From contig CAYWIF010000003.1 of the NCBI GenBank assembly GCA_964458265.1, positions 103,033 through 167,032 on the forward strand: a DNA stretch of 64,000 nucleotides. Reading direction: 5' to 3'. Numbering within the stretch: position 1 is the stretch's first letter; every line of letters begins with the position of its first letter. The translations under genes were made by a program, and so were the position numbers. Shown piece by piece: positions 17,223 through 26,371 of this stretch. The DNA is from JAGVSR01 sp964458265 (GTDB taxonomy: Bacteria > Pseudomonadota > Alphaproteobacteria > Rhizobiales > Hyphomicrobiaceae). The notes under the pieces were generated by a model that worked only from the letters and a program-made list of their open reading frames with translations, searched no databases and had not been told where the DNA came from.

Positions 17223-17696
17223 ATGCCGGCGCACGAGCCATGGAGCGAAGAGCGCACCCGCGCCATCGTCCGGGCCTTTACCCATCTCGAAGGGCCCCTG
17301 ATGCCCATTCTGCACGCTGTTCAGGAAACGTTCGGCTGCGTGCCCGAGGAGGCGGTTCCCGCTATTGCTCACGAACTTAACCTGAGCCGGGCCGAAGTGC
17401 ATGGTGTCGTGACGTTTTACCACGACTTCCGGCGGGAGCCTGCCGGGCAGCACGTGGTCAAGGTCTGCCGCGCTGAAGCCTGTCAGGCGATGGGGTGTGA
17501 GGCGCTGGTGAAACGCGCCGAGGATCGCCTGGGAATCGAATGCGGCGGGACCACCGCCGATGGCCGCGTAACCTTCGAAACCATCTATTGCCTTGGGCTG
17601 TGCGCGACCGGGCCGTCCGCGATGGTCGACGGCAAGATTATTGGCCGGCTCAACGAAGCAAAACTCGACAAAATCCTCGCGGAGGCCGGCGCATGA
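17223..17696 (+). CDS. fdsG: NAD-dependent formate dehydrogenase gamma subunit
   Basis: A 157-residue NuoE-like subunit that carries one [2Fe-2S] cluster through C82, C87, C123 and C127 (CRAEAC...CLGLC). FGCVPEEAVPAIAHELNLSRAEVHGVVTFYHDFR is the usual N-terminal helical signature. It works with FdsB to pass electrons from formate to NAD+ in the soluble cytoplasmic complex. It is the first gene of the operon, and its stop overlaps the fdsB start as ATGA. Confidence 0.94.
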   Translation: MPAHEPWSEERTRAIVRAFTHLEGPLMPILHAVQETFGCVPEEAVPAIAHELNLSRAEVHGVVTFYHDFRREPAGQHVVKVCRAEACQAMGCEALVKRAEDRLGIECGGTTADGRVTFETIYCLGLCATGPSAMVDGKIIGRLNEAKLDKILAEAGA

Positions 17697-19261
17697 CAAT
17701 CCGGATCTACATTCCGCGCGATGCGGCCGCCGTAGCGTGCGGGGCCGATGACGTGGCAAAGGCCGTCGTTGCGGCCGCGGCGAAGGCGAAAGTCAAGGCG
17801 GAGGTCATCCGCAACGGTTCGCGCGGCATGCTGTGGCTCGAACCGCTGATGGAGATCGAGGACAACGGCGTGCGTTATGCCTTTGGTCCGATGAACGAGG
17901 CCGAGGCGAAAAAGATCGTCCCGCTGCTGGCCAAGAGCGGCGCAGCCAAAATCAAGCATGCGTTGGCGCTTGGACCGACCGAAGACATCCCGTTCCTCAA
18001 GAAGCAGACGCGGCTGACGTTTGCGCGCTGCGGGCTGACCGATCCGGTCTCGCTTTCCGATTACAAGGCGCACGGCGGTTACAAGGGATTGGAGCGCGCG
18101 CTTAAACTGAAGCCGCTTGAAATCGTCGAGGAAGTGACGAAGTCGGGCTTGCGCGGTCGCGGCGGCGCGGGCTTCCCAACGGGCATCAAGTGGAAGACGG
18201 TCCTCGATACGAAGGATGCGCGAAAGTACATCGTCTGCAACGCGGACGAGGGCGACAGCGGAACTTTCGCTGACCGTATGATCATGGAAGGCGATCCGTT
18301 CGTGCTGGTGGAAGGCATGACGATCGCCGGCATCGCGGTTGGAGCGACGAAGGGCTACATCTATTTGCGGTCGGAGTACCCGCATGCCGAGATTGCGCTG
18401 AACGAAGCCATCCGGCACGCGCGTGGCGCGGGGCTGCTCGGTCCGAAAGTCGCCGGTTCGAACCATGCCTTCGACATCGAGGTGCGCATGGGAGCCGGCG
18501 CATACGTGTGCGGTGAGGAAACGTCGCTCCTGGAAAGCCTGGAGGGCAAGCGCGGACTGGTTCGCGCCAAGCCGCCGCTGCCGGCCCACAAGGGACTGTT
18601 CGGCAAGCCGACTGTCATCAACAACGTACTGTCGCTTGCCGCCGTGCCCTACATCCTCGCGGAAGGCGCGCAAAAGTACTTCGACTACGGAATGGGGCGT
18701 TCGCGCGGGACCATGCCGATCCAGTTGGCCGGCAACATCAAGCACGGCGGTCTGTTTGAAACCGCATTCGGTATATCGCTTGGCGAACTGGTCGACGACA
18801 TCGGCGGCGGGACGCTGACCGGCCGGCCAGTGAAGGCGGTACAAGTTGGCGGGCCGCTCGGCGCATATTTCCCGCGCGGCTACTTCGATACGGCCTTCGA
18901 TTACGAGGCGTTCGCGGCGCGCGACGGTCTGATCGGCCATGCCGGTGTCGTCGTGTTCGACGATACCGCTGATATGGCCAAGCAGGCCCGCTTCGCTTTT
19001 CATTTTTGCGCGGCCGAGAGTTGCGGCAAGTGCACGCCGTGCCGGATCGGCGCCGTGCGTGGGCGCGAGACGATGGATAAGATAATTGCAGGCCGGGATA
19101 CCGGTGAGAACCTCACCGTGGTCGAGGATCTCTGCAATACGATGAAGTTCGGTTCGCTGTGCGCGCTGGGCGGGTTCACGCCGTACCCGGTCATGAGCGC
19201 ATTGACCCATTTCCCTGAAGATTTCGGACGGGCGCGCACGCTGCCCGCCGCTGCGGAGTGA
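17693..19261 (+). CDS. fdsB: NAD-dependent formate dehydrogenase beta subunit
   Basis: A 522-residue NuoF-like subunit with FMN, NAD and a [4Fe-4S] cluster. After an N-terminal thioredoxin-like stretch come SGLRGRGGAGFPTGIKW (NAD/FMN site), CNADEGDSGTFADR, GAGAYVCGEETSLLESLEGKRG and the cluster motif ESCGKCTPCRIG. The start is the ATG at 17693, which overlaps the fdsG stop; the open frame runs further upstream inside fdsG but has no coding character there. It reduces NAD+ with electrons delivered from FdsA. Confidence 0.95.
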   Translation: MTIRIYIPRDAAAVACGADDVAKAVVAAAAKAKVKAEVIRNGSRGMLWLEPLMEIEDNGVRYAFGPMNEAEAKKIVPLLAKSGAAKIKHALALGPTEDIPFLKKQTRLTFARCGLTDPVSLSDYKAHGGYKGLERALKLKPLEIVEEVTKSGLRGRGGAGFPTGIKWKTVLDTKDARKYIVCNADEGDSGTFADRMIMEGDPFVLVEGMTIAGIAVGATKGYIYLRSEYPHAEIALNEAIRHARGAGLLGPKVAGSNHAFDIEVRMGAGAYVCGEETSLLESLEGKRGLVRAKPPLPAHKGLFGKPTVINNVLSLAAVPYILAEGAQKYFDYGMGRSRGTMPIQLAGNIKHGGLFETAFGISLGELVDDIGGGTLTGRPVKAVQVGGPLGAYFPRGYFDTAFDYEAFAARDGLIGHAGVVVFDDTADMAKQARFAFHFCAAESCGKCTPCRIGAVRGRETMDKIIAGRDTGENLTVVEDLCNTMKFGSLCALGGFTPYPVMSALTHFPEDFGRARTLPAAAE

Positions 19262-19266
19262 AACCC

Positions 19267-22143
19267 ATGACGCTGATCAAAGAAATCGACTACGGCACGA
19301 AGGCCTCGAAATCCGAGGAGATGGTGACGCTGACGATCGACGGCGTCGAAGTGACGGTGCCGGCCGGCACGTCGATCATGCGCGCGGCGATGGAGATCGG
19401 AACTACGATCCCGAAGTTGTGCGCGACGGATATGCTGGACAGCTTCGGCTCCTGCCGGCTCTGCCTCATTGAAATCGAGGGCCGCAACGGCACGCCGGCT
19501 TCGTGCACGACCCCGGTTGCGCCCGGCATCAAGGTCAAGACGCAAACCCCGCGCCTGAAGCAAATCCGCAAGGGCGTGATGGAGCTTTACATCTCCGACC
19601 ATCCGCTCGACTGCCTGACCTGCGCGGCGAACGGCGATTGCGAGTTGCAGGACATGGCCGGCGCGGTCGGTCTGCGCGATGTGCGCTACGGTTACCAGGG
19701 CGAGAACCACGTTTTCGACTCGGTTGGCGCACGCGAAAACCCGCTGTTCCTGAAGAAGGATACGTCCAACCCCTATTTCACCTACGACGCCTCGAAGTGC
19801 ATCGTGTGCAATCGCTGCGTGCGGGCGTGCGAGGAAGTGCAGGGTACGTTCGCGCTGACGATCTCTGGGCGCGGGTTCGACAGCCGCGTCGCGGCCGGCA
19901 TGGACGAGACGTTCCTCAATTCGGAATGCGTATCGTGCGGCGCGTGCGTGCAGGCGTGTCCGACAGCCACGCTGTCCGAAAAGAGCCTGATCGACATCGG
20001 CCAGCCGGAGCATTCGCATATCACGACCTGCGCCTATTGCGGCGTCGGCTGCACCTTCAAGGCAGAGATGCGCGGCGAGGAAGTCGTGCGCATGGTGCCC
20101 TGGAAGGACGGCAAGGCCAATCGTGGCCATTCGTGCGTCAAGGGCCGCTTTGCCTACGGTTACGCCACGCACCGCGACCGCATCATGAAGCCAATGGTTC
20201 GCGACAAGATCACCGATCCCTGGCGCGAGACGACCTGGGAAGAAGCCATCAAGCACGTCGCCTCCGAATTCCAACGCATTCAAAAGAAATATGGGCGCGG
20301 TGCGGTCGGCGGCATCACGTCGTCACGCTGCACGAACGAGGACGTCTATCTGGTTCAGAAGCTCATCCGGCAGGGCTTCGGCGTGAACAACGTCGATACC
20401 TGCGCGCGCGTCTGCCATTCGCCGACGGGTTATGGACTGAAGACGACGTTCGGTGAATCGGCTGGCACGCAGGATTTCGACAGCGTGGAGCAGTGCGACG
20501 TCATCATGGTGATCGGCGCTAATCCGACCGACGGGCACCCGGTGTTCGCAAGCCGGATGAAGAAGCGTCTGCGCGAAGGCGCGAAGCTCATCGTCGCCGA
20601 CCCCCGCCGTACCGACCTCGTGCGGTCACCGCACATCGAGGCCGATCATCACTTGGCGCTTCAGCCGGGTACGAACGTAGCTCTTTTGACCTCGATGGCG
20701 CATGTCATTGTGATGGAGAAGCTCGTGAATGAGAGCTTCGTGCGTCATCGCTGCGATTGGGACGAATTCACGGAGTGGGCCGAATTTGTCGCCGAAGCGC
20801 GCAATTCGCCCGAGGCCATGGAGGCCTACACCGGCGTTCCGGCCGAAGACGTTCGCAAGGCGGCCCGGCTGTTCGCCACCGGCGGCAATGCGGCCATCTA
20901 CTACGGCCTGGGCGTGACCGAGCATAGCCAGGGGTCTTCGACCGTTATGGCGATCGCCAATCTCGCCATGGCGACGGGAAATATCGGCCGTGCCGGCGTG
21001 GGCGTGAATCCGCTGCGCGGGCAGAACAACGTGCAGGGCTCGTGCGACATGGGTTCGTTCCCGCACGAATTGCCGGGTTACCGTCATGTGTCCGATGCGG
21101 CAACGCGCAAGATTTTCGAGAACGCTTGGGAGTGCAAGCTCGACTCGGAGCCTGGCCTGCGCATTCCCAACATGCTCGATGCAGCAGTGGAAGGTACGTT
21201 CAAGGCGCTATACATTCAGGGCGAAGACATTCTGCAGTCCGATCCCGATACGCATCACGTCTCCGCCGGCCTTGCGGCGATGGAATGCGTGATCATTCAG
21301 GATCTCTTCCTGAATGAGACGGCGAACTACGCGCACGTCTTCCTGCCGGGCTGCAGCTTCCTGGAGAAGGACGGAACGTTCACCAACGCTGAGCGCCGCA
21401 TCCAGCGCGTGACAAAAGTGATGGAGCCGAAGAACGGCTACGGCGACTGGGAAGTAACGCAACTTATCGCCAATGAGCTCGGTCTGCGCTGGAACTACGC
21501 GCATCCCTCCGAGATCATGGATGAAATCGCGCGCCTGACGCCGACGTTCGCCGGTGTCTCGTTCGAAAAGCTCGACGAACTGGGTTCGATCCAGTGGCCG
21601 TGCAACGAAACGCATCCGGAGGGCTATCCGGTCATGCACATCGAAGAGTTCACGCGCGGTCGCGGCAAGTTCGTCATGACCGAATACGTGCCGACGGACG
21701 AGCGGACGGGTTCGCGCTTCCCGCTGATACTCACGACGGGCCGAATTCTTTCGCAATACAACGTCGGTGCGCAGACGCGGCGGACCGACAACGTGGCTTG
21801 GCATCCCGAGGACCGGCTGGAAATTCATCCGCACGATGCGGAGAACCGCGGAATCACGGATGGCGACTGGGTGACGATCCGCAGCCGGGCCGGTGAGACG
21901 GCGTTGCGCGCGCAGATTACGGACCGGGTGGCGCCGGGCGTCGTTTACACGACGTTCCATCATCCGCTGACACAGGCGAACGTCATCACCACGGATTTCT
22001 CGGATTGGGCCACAAACTGTCCTGAATACAAAGTCACGGCAGTGCAGGTCACGCCGTCCAACGGGCCGACTGACTATCAGAAGAAGTACATGGACTTTGC
22101 CGACCAGAGCCGCCGGATCGCCCCAGCGGAGGCGGCAGAGTAA
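19267..22143 (+). CDS. fdsA: NAD-dependent formate dehydrogenase alpha (catalytic) subunit
   Basis: A 958-residue catalytic subunit. The N-terminus has a [2Fe-2S] ferredoxin domain (C52, C63, C66, C80), a NuoG-like DHPLDCLTCAANGDCELQ cluster site, two [4Fe-4S] ferredoxin motifs (CIVCNRCVRACEE and CVSCGACVQACPTA) and the CAYCGVGC site of the molybdopterin domain. NVDTCARVCHSPT supplies the cysteine that binds molybdenum or tungsten, and RGQNNVQGSCDMG is another family marker. It oxidises formate to CO2. The ATG at 19267 gives the usual opening MTLIKEIDYG; a GTG at 19258 overlapping the fdsB stop is a possible alternative. Confidence 0.95.
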   Translation: MTLIKEIDYGTKASKSEEMVTLTIDGVEVTVPAGTSIMRAAMEIGTTIPKLCATDMLDSFGSCRLCLIEIEGRNGTPASCTTPVAPGIKVKTQTPRLKQIRKGVMELYISDHPLDCLTCAANGDCELQDMAGAVGLRDVRYGYQGENHVFDSVGARENPLFLKKDTSNPYFTYDASKCIVCNRCVRACEEVQGTFALTISGRGFDSRVAAGMDETFLNSECVSCGACVQACPTATLSEKSLIDIGQPEHSHITTCAYCGVGCTFKAEMRGEEVVRMVPWKDGKANRGHSCVKGRFAYGYATHRDRIMKPMVRDKITDPWRETTWEEAIKHVASEFQRIQKKYGRGAVGGITSSRCTNEDVYLVQKLIRQGFGVNNVDTCARVCHSPTGYGLKTTFGESAGTQDFDSVEQCDVIMVIGANPTDGHPVFASRMKKRLREGAKLIVADPRRTDLVRSPHIEADHHLALQPGTNVALLTSMAHVIVMEKLVNESFVRHRCDWDEFTEWAEFVAEARNSPEAMEAYTGVPAEDVRKAARLFATGGNAAIYYGLGVTEHSQGSSTVMAIANLAMATGNIGRAGVGVNPLRGQNNVQGSCDMGSFPHELPGYRHVSDAATRKIFENAWECKLDSEPGLRIPNMLDAAVEGTFKALYIQGEDILQSDPDTHHVSAGLAAMECVIIQDLFLNETANYAHVFLPGCSFLEKDGTFTNAERRIQRVTKVMEPKNGYGDWEVTQLIANELGLRWNYAHPSEIMDEIARLTPTFAGVSFEKLDELGSIQWPCNETHPEGYPVMHIEEFTRGRGKFVMTEYVPTDERTGSRFPLILTTGRILSQYNVGAQTRRTDNVAWHPEDRLEIHPHDAENRGITDGDWVTIRSRAGETALRAQITDRVAPGVVYTTFHHPLTQANVITTDFSDWATNCPEYKVTAVQVTPSNGPTDYQKKYMDFADQSRRIAPAEAAE

Positions 22144-22148
22144 GCGCC

Positions 22149-23006
22149 ATGGCCGAGCCGCTTCAGACGGTGGGGTGCACGAAGATGCGATCCGGCAGCG
22201 CGTCCGCCTCATCGCGGGTGCTGCCGGAAGAGACGCCGGTTGCGCTGGTGTACGACGGCTCAACGCACGCCGTGATGATGGCAACGCCGCAGGATCTGGA
22301 GGACTTTGCCTTCGGATTCAGCCTAGCGGAAGGCCAGATCGAGAGCGTCGCCGAAATTGCCGGCCTGGACGTCGTCGAGCAGGAGACAGGGATCGAGTTG
22401 AGGATGTGGATGTCGCCGGGCGCGGGCCATCGTCTCGCGGTCCGGCGGCGCGCCATGCTGGGTCCCACCGGTTGCGGCATCTGTGGCGTGGAGAGCCTGG
22501 AACAGGCGTTGCCGGCATTGCAGCCCGTGCATTCAGACCTCAAGGTTACAGCGGTGGAGATAGAGGCGGCGGTCGCGTCTCTTGCTCCCGCACAACGTCT
22601 CAACGCTGAAACGCGCGCGTTGCATGCGGCCGGTTTCTGGACGCTCGACCAGGGCCTCGTGATGCTGCGGGAGGATGTCGGGCGGCACAACGCACTCGAC
22701 AAACTGGCCGGAGCCATGGCGCGATCGCAGACGTCCGCCGCAGGTATCGTTGCTCTGACAAGCCGTATCTCGATCGAACTCGTGCAGAAAGCCGCCATCA
22801 TGGGAGCGCCGGTTCTGGTCGCAGTATCGGCCCCGACCGCGCTTGCTGTCCGCACGGCCGAGGCGGCGGGCATCACGCTCGTCGGCATCGCGCGCGACGA
22901 TTCGTTTGAAGTTTTCACGCATCCCGCGCGCATCGTGACGGAAGCTGTCCGCGCTGCGCGTCCGCTCCACTTTCGCACCAAGGCGACGACACATGCGATC
23001 TGCTGA
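22149..23006 (+). CDS. fdhD: Formate dehydrogenase accessory sulfurtransferase FdhD
   Basis: A 285-residue FdhD protein that transfers sulfur from IscS to the molybdenum cofactor of formate dehydrogenase. TPQDLEDFAFGFSLAEGQI, the cysteine pair in GPTGCGICGVESL, LREDVGRHNALDKLAGA and SRISIELVQKAA are all present. It lies five bases after fdsA and overlaps fdsD by 14 bases, the usual place in soluble formate dehydrogenase operons. Confidence 0.95.
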   Translation: MAEPLQTVGCTKMRSGSASASSRVLPEETPVALVYDGSTHAVMMATPQDLEDFAFGFSLAEGQIESVAEIAGLDVVEQETGIELRMWMSPGAGHRLAVRRRAMLGPTGCGICGVESLEQALPALQPVHSDLKVTAVEIEAAVASLAPAQRLNAETRALHAAGFWTLDQGLVMLREDVGRHNALDKLAGAMARSQTSAAGIVALTSRISIELVQKAAIMGAPVLVAVSAPTALAVRTAEAAGITLVGIARDDSFEVFTHPARIVTEAVRAARPLHFRTKATTHAIC

Positions 23007-23226
23007 CAAGCTCGTAATGATGGCCAACCAGATCGTTCGCAATCTGGCGGTTCAGGGGGAAGACGAGGCGGTCGCGATGGCGGCGGAGCACATGCGGAAG
23101 TTCTGGGAGCCGCGTATGCGCAACCAGATCTATGCGCATCTCGACGCCAATGCCGCCGAACTCAGCCCGCTGGCCAAGCGCGCCATAAAGGAACTGGCTC
23201 GCATGGAGACGCCGCCGCGGGGTTGA
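22993..23226 (+). CDS. fdsD: Formate dehydrogenase delta subunit
   Basis: A 77-residue protein beginning MRSADKLVMMANQIVRNLA and containing HMRKFWEPRMRNQIYAHL, the signature of the small delta subunit of soluble NAD-dependent formate dehydrogenases. It is needed for a fully active complex in related systems and may help assembly. It is the last gene of the operon and overlaps fdhD. Confidence 0.93.
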   Translation: MRSADKLVMMANQIVRNLAVQGEDEAVAMAAEHMRKFWEPRMRNQIYAHLDANAAELSPLAKRAIKELARMETPPRG

Positions 23227-23285
23227 TGCGGCGGTGCGCAGCTTGTTCCAGAGATTCCGGCTGGGCCTCCGGTACGTCCTTACAA

Positions 23286-24155
23286 TCAGGTCTTCATGGC
23301 TTGGCGGCCGCCGGTTCCGGTAACGGGCAAGGCAAAAGGTATGGCCCCGGCAGGTACGGCGTTCGCCTCAATCGGACAGCCGTAGGCTTCCGACAAAACC
23401 TTACTGACGATTACGTCGCGCGGAACGCCCTGGGCGAGAATGCGCCCGCTTTTCATCACCACGATCCGGTCACAGTAGGCTGCTGCGAGGTTGACGTCGT
23501 GGAGCACGGCCAGCACGGCGCCGCCGCCGTCCGCCAGTCGGCGCATCCGCGCGAGGATCAGCCGCTGATGCGCCAGATCGAGGCTGGATGTCGGTTCGTC
23601 GAGAAGCAGCAGCGGCGCGCGGCGTGTTCTATATGGCGTTTCGGATGCCCGGTCCCCATCCGCGCGCGGGGCCGTTGCAAGCTGGCACAATGCTCGGGCG
23701 ATCTGCACGCGCTGACGTTCGCCACCCGATAAATGCGGATAGAGGCGTTCTGACAGATGCAGGAGGCCGACGTCACCCAGTGCGGCTTCGGCGGCGGCGT
23801 TCAGATGAGCTCGTTGATGCCGGAAGCCAGGCACGGTGGCGCCAAGGAGCACCACTTCCCGCGCGGTAAACGGAAAACTCAATTCGCTCGCCTGCGAGAC
23901 GATGGCGCGACGGGCAGCCATCTGCGAAGGGGTGAACTCACGAATGTCGCGTCCGTCGATGCGGATGGCGCCTGCCGCCGTCCGCAGATCGCCGGCGCAG
24001 GCTTTGAGCAAGGTCGACTTTCCGGCGCCGTTTGCGCCCAACAGGCCGACGATCTCTCCGGCTTCGAGGGACAAGCTGGCGGAGTCCACGAGACGCGCCG
24101 ATCCGGCGTCGATCGTGATGCCGGAGACGTCAAGGATTGGGTTGTAATCAGACAT
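23286..24155 (-). CDS. hmuV: Heme ABC transporter ATP-binding protein
   Basis: A 289-residue ATPase with Walker A GANGAGKST, signature LSGGERQRVQIARAL, Walker B LLLLDEPTSSLD and the switch histidine in VLHDVNLA. A polar insertion of about 20 residues (near residue 160) precedes Walker B, a place where HmuV proteins tend to vary. It energises heme import with HmuU and HmuT. The start overlaps the end of hmuU by eight bases, so the three genes form one minus-strand operon. It converges on fdsD. Confidence 0.93.
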   Translation of the reverse strand: MSDYNPILDVSGITIDAGSARLVDSASLSLEAGEIVGLLGANGAGKSTLLKACAGDLRTAAGAIRIDGRDIREFTPSQMAARRAIVSQASELSFPFTAREVVLLGATVPGFRHQRAHLNAAAEAALGDVGLLHLSERLYPHLSGGERQRVQIARALCQLATAPRADGDRASETPYRTRRAPLLLLDEPTSSLDLAHQRLILARMRRLADGGGAVLAVLHDVNLAAAYCDRIVVMKSGRILAQGVPRDVIVSKVLSEAYGCPIEANAVPAGAIPFALPVTGTGGRQAMKT

Positions 24156-25245
24156 GAACCTGGCGTTTCAAGATCAGGTGAAGGAAGAACGGCGCTCCAA
24201 TCAGCGCCATAACGATGCCGACGGGCAGTTCAGCAGGCGCCACCACTGTGCGGGCGGCGATGTCGGCGAGGAGCGTGATCGTGGCGCCGAGCAGGGCACT
24301 GGCCGGAAGAAGCGTCGCGTGGTCCGGACCGCTGATGAGGCGGACGATGTGGGGCACGACGATGCCGACGAAACCGATGATGCCGGCGACCGCGACAGCC
24401 GATCCGACCAGTGCCGCCGTGACGAACACGATCGCATACTTTGTCTTGCGCGTATCGATGCCGAGATAAAAGGCTTCGGCTTCTCCGAGCAGCAAGCCGT
24501 TCAGCCCGCGCACGAGACGAGGAAGCAGCAGCACGGACACAAGTGCAAAGGGCAGCACGCCAAGAACTTTTTGCCAACTGGCGCCGGCGAAGCTTCCCAG
24601 CGTCCAGAGGGTGAGGTCGCGCAGTGCGCGGTCGTCGCTGAGGTACGCGATCAGACCCATCACGGCCTGAGCGAGTGCGCCTACGGCGAGGCCCGCGAGC
24701 AGCAGCCCGGCCGTCGATAGCTGCCGCGTGTCGCTGGATAGACCGACGAGCAGCGCGGTTACGGCAAGCCCGCCGCAGAACGCGGCAACTGGCAGCGCGT
24801 GAATGCCGAGAAATGCCGTTACCGGAGCGGCGATGCCGCTGCCAAAGGCGATGACCGCGACCGCAGCTAGCGCGGCTCCCGACGACACACCGATCAGCCC
24901 CGGGTCGGCGAGCGGGTTGCGAAACATGCCCTGCATCATCGCGCCGGCGACGGCGAGTGCGCCGCCGACGAAGACGGCAAGCAGTGTACGCGGAAGGCGG
25001 ATGTCGAAGAGCACCAGGGCAGCGTTGGCGGCTGCGGTTCCGGTCTCGTTCGTCTGCGGGAACAGTGCGGCGGGCAAGATGTGCAGCGATACTCCCGTAG
25101 CACCGGCCGACAGCGACAGCAGCGCCGCTGCTGCCAATGCCGCAATCAGCGCTGCGAACAGCATTGCCGTCGGTCGGTGGCGCGAAGCGCTGATCCATCC
25201 GGCAGGTTGCAGGCTCGGGGCCGGCTCGACATTCGTGACGGTCAT
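24148..25245 (-). CDS. hmuU: Heme ABC transporter permease
   Basis: A 365-residue permease of the FecCD/BtuC type with about ten membrane segments. GGALAVAGAMMQGMFRNPLADPGLIGVSSGAA and GFVGIVVPHIVRLISGPDHATLLPASALLGA are the standard motifs. Its start overlaps the hmuT stop as ATGA. It forms the heme channel in the inner membrane. Confidence 0.94.
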   Translation of the reverse strand: MTVTNVEPAPSLQPAGWISASRHRPTAMLFAALIAALAAAALLSLSAGATGVSLHILPAALFPQTNETGTAAANAALVLFDIRLPRTLLAVFVGGALAVAGAMMQGMFRNPLADPGLIGVSSGAALAAVAVIAFGSGIAAPVTAFLGIHALPVAAFCGGLAVTALLVGLSSDTRQLSTAGLLLAGLAVGALAQAVMGLIAYLSDDRALRDLTLWTLGSFAGASWQKVLGVLPFALVSVLLLPRLVRGLNGLLLGEAEAFYLGIDTRKTKYAIVFVTAALVGSAVAVAGIIGFVGIVVPHIVRLISGPDHATLLPASALLGATITLLADIAARTVVAPAELPVGIVMALIGAPFFLHLILKRQVHV

Positions 25246-26162
25246 TGGCCGCCCTTTGCCGCCTGCTTGTTGGGATGGAGAATTCGCATCAAGTCGAGGG
25301 CTGCATCCGCGGTTCGCGGGCCGAATTGCAGCAACGCGGCGCCATCGACCTCGATGATCCGGCCGTTACGCGCGGCGGGTGTGGCGTTCAGGCCCGGCAT
25401 GGCGCCGATGATTTTCTCAATGGGTTCCGTGGAGGGTTGGCCCGGCCGTTGCGAACGCTTCATCACCAGAATGACGTCCGGCGCCAGACCGATGGAGGCT
25501 TCGTCGGAGAGGGGCTTGTAACCGCTGAATGCGGCGGCGACGTTCGTGCCGCCGGCAAGCTCAATCACCTCGTGGGCCGCCGTTCCCGTGCCGCCGGCCG
25601 TTGCGCGGCCGCTTTGAACGGAGAGCAGGAACAGAACGCGCGCCGGCTTGCCGATGGTTGCGCGCTTTTCCGCGAGAGACGCATACTTCTTTTGCACGCC
25701 GGCGACGAGCTGTTCGCCTTGGCCGGCTGCTCCCACTGAGGCGGCCACCGCGCGAATTCTTTCTGCTGTCCCGGCTGGGTTGTCGGCGCCGGAAATGGTG
25801 ACGTAGGCAACGGTGCTTGACTTCAGGGCCGCGACGACTTCCGGAGGTCCAGCATCGTCAGCGGCCATGATGACTGTCGGTGTCAACGACAGCACGCCCT
25901 CGGTTGACAGCGCACGCATGTAGCCGACGTTCTTTTTCTTTGCCAGGGCATCGGCCGGATAGACGCTGGTGGTATCCACGGCGACGATGTTGGGTTCGTA
26001 GCCCAGTGCATAAAGAATTTCGGTGACATCGCCGCCGAACGATACGATCCGCGACACATCAACCGACGATTTCTCCTCAGCGTGTGCAGGTGTGACGAGC
26101 ACAAGCATTGCGCATGCCAAAACTCGAACGGTTCCAAACAAGCGGTGATTTCTCATCGTCAT
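25242..26162 (-). CDS. hmuT: Periplasmic heme-binding protein
   Basis: A 306-residue substrate-binding protein of the helical-backbone type. The ATG at 26162 follows GGAG and gives a signal peptide ending near PAHA-EEK; the open frame extends upstream to 26291 without a good start. RIVSFGGDVTEILYALGYEPNIVAVDTTSVYP and KNVGYMRALSTEGVLSLTPTVIMA are typical of HmuT. It hands heme from the TonB-dependent receptor to HmuUV. The gene is divergent from the receptor gene. Confidence 0.92.
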   Translation of the reverse strand: MTMRNHRLFGTVRVLACAMLVLVTPAHAEEKSSVDVSRIVSFGGDVTEILYALGYEPNIVAVDTTSVYPADALAKKKNVGYMRALSTEGVLSLTPTVIMAADDAGPPEVVAALKSSTVAYVTISGADNPAGTAERIRAVAASVGAAGQGEQLVAGVQKKYASLAEKRATIGKPARVLFLLSVQSGRATAGGTGTAAHEVIELAGGTNVAAAFSGYKPLSDEASIGLAPDVILVMKRSQRPGQPSTEPIEKIIGAMPGLNATPAARNGRIIEVDGAALLQFGPRTADAALDLMRILHPNKQAAKGGQ

Positions 26163-26200
26163 GCTTTCATCTCCAGGTGCGAACAAATCATCGCACTGCT

Positions 26201-26217
26201 TAATCTTGACGAGATTA
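26201..26217. promoter_or_regulatory. Inverted repeat between hmuT and the heme receptor gene
   Basis: TAATCT-TGACG-AGATTA is a perfect 6-bp inverted repeat with a 5-base spacer, 38 bases upstream of the hmuT start, in an AT-rich part of the divergent control region (26163-26371). Iron-responsive control by Fur, Irr or RirA is expected for such loci. The site does not match a consensus I can name with confidence. Confidence 0.5.
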
Positions 26218-26371
26218 GTCGGCAATAATATGGTGCGCAAGTCCGGAGCAAATCCGGATGCGTCTGCGATCGTTCGCGACGCGTGTGGCAAGTCAGCCCA
26301 GCAAGCGCATCGCGCTCCGCGTTAGCCAGCCAGCCACGTTCAGTATGAGCTTTGGGGAGCTGGGAAAGCCG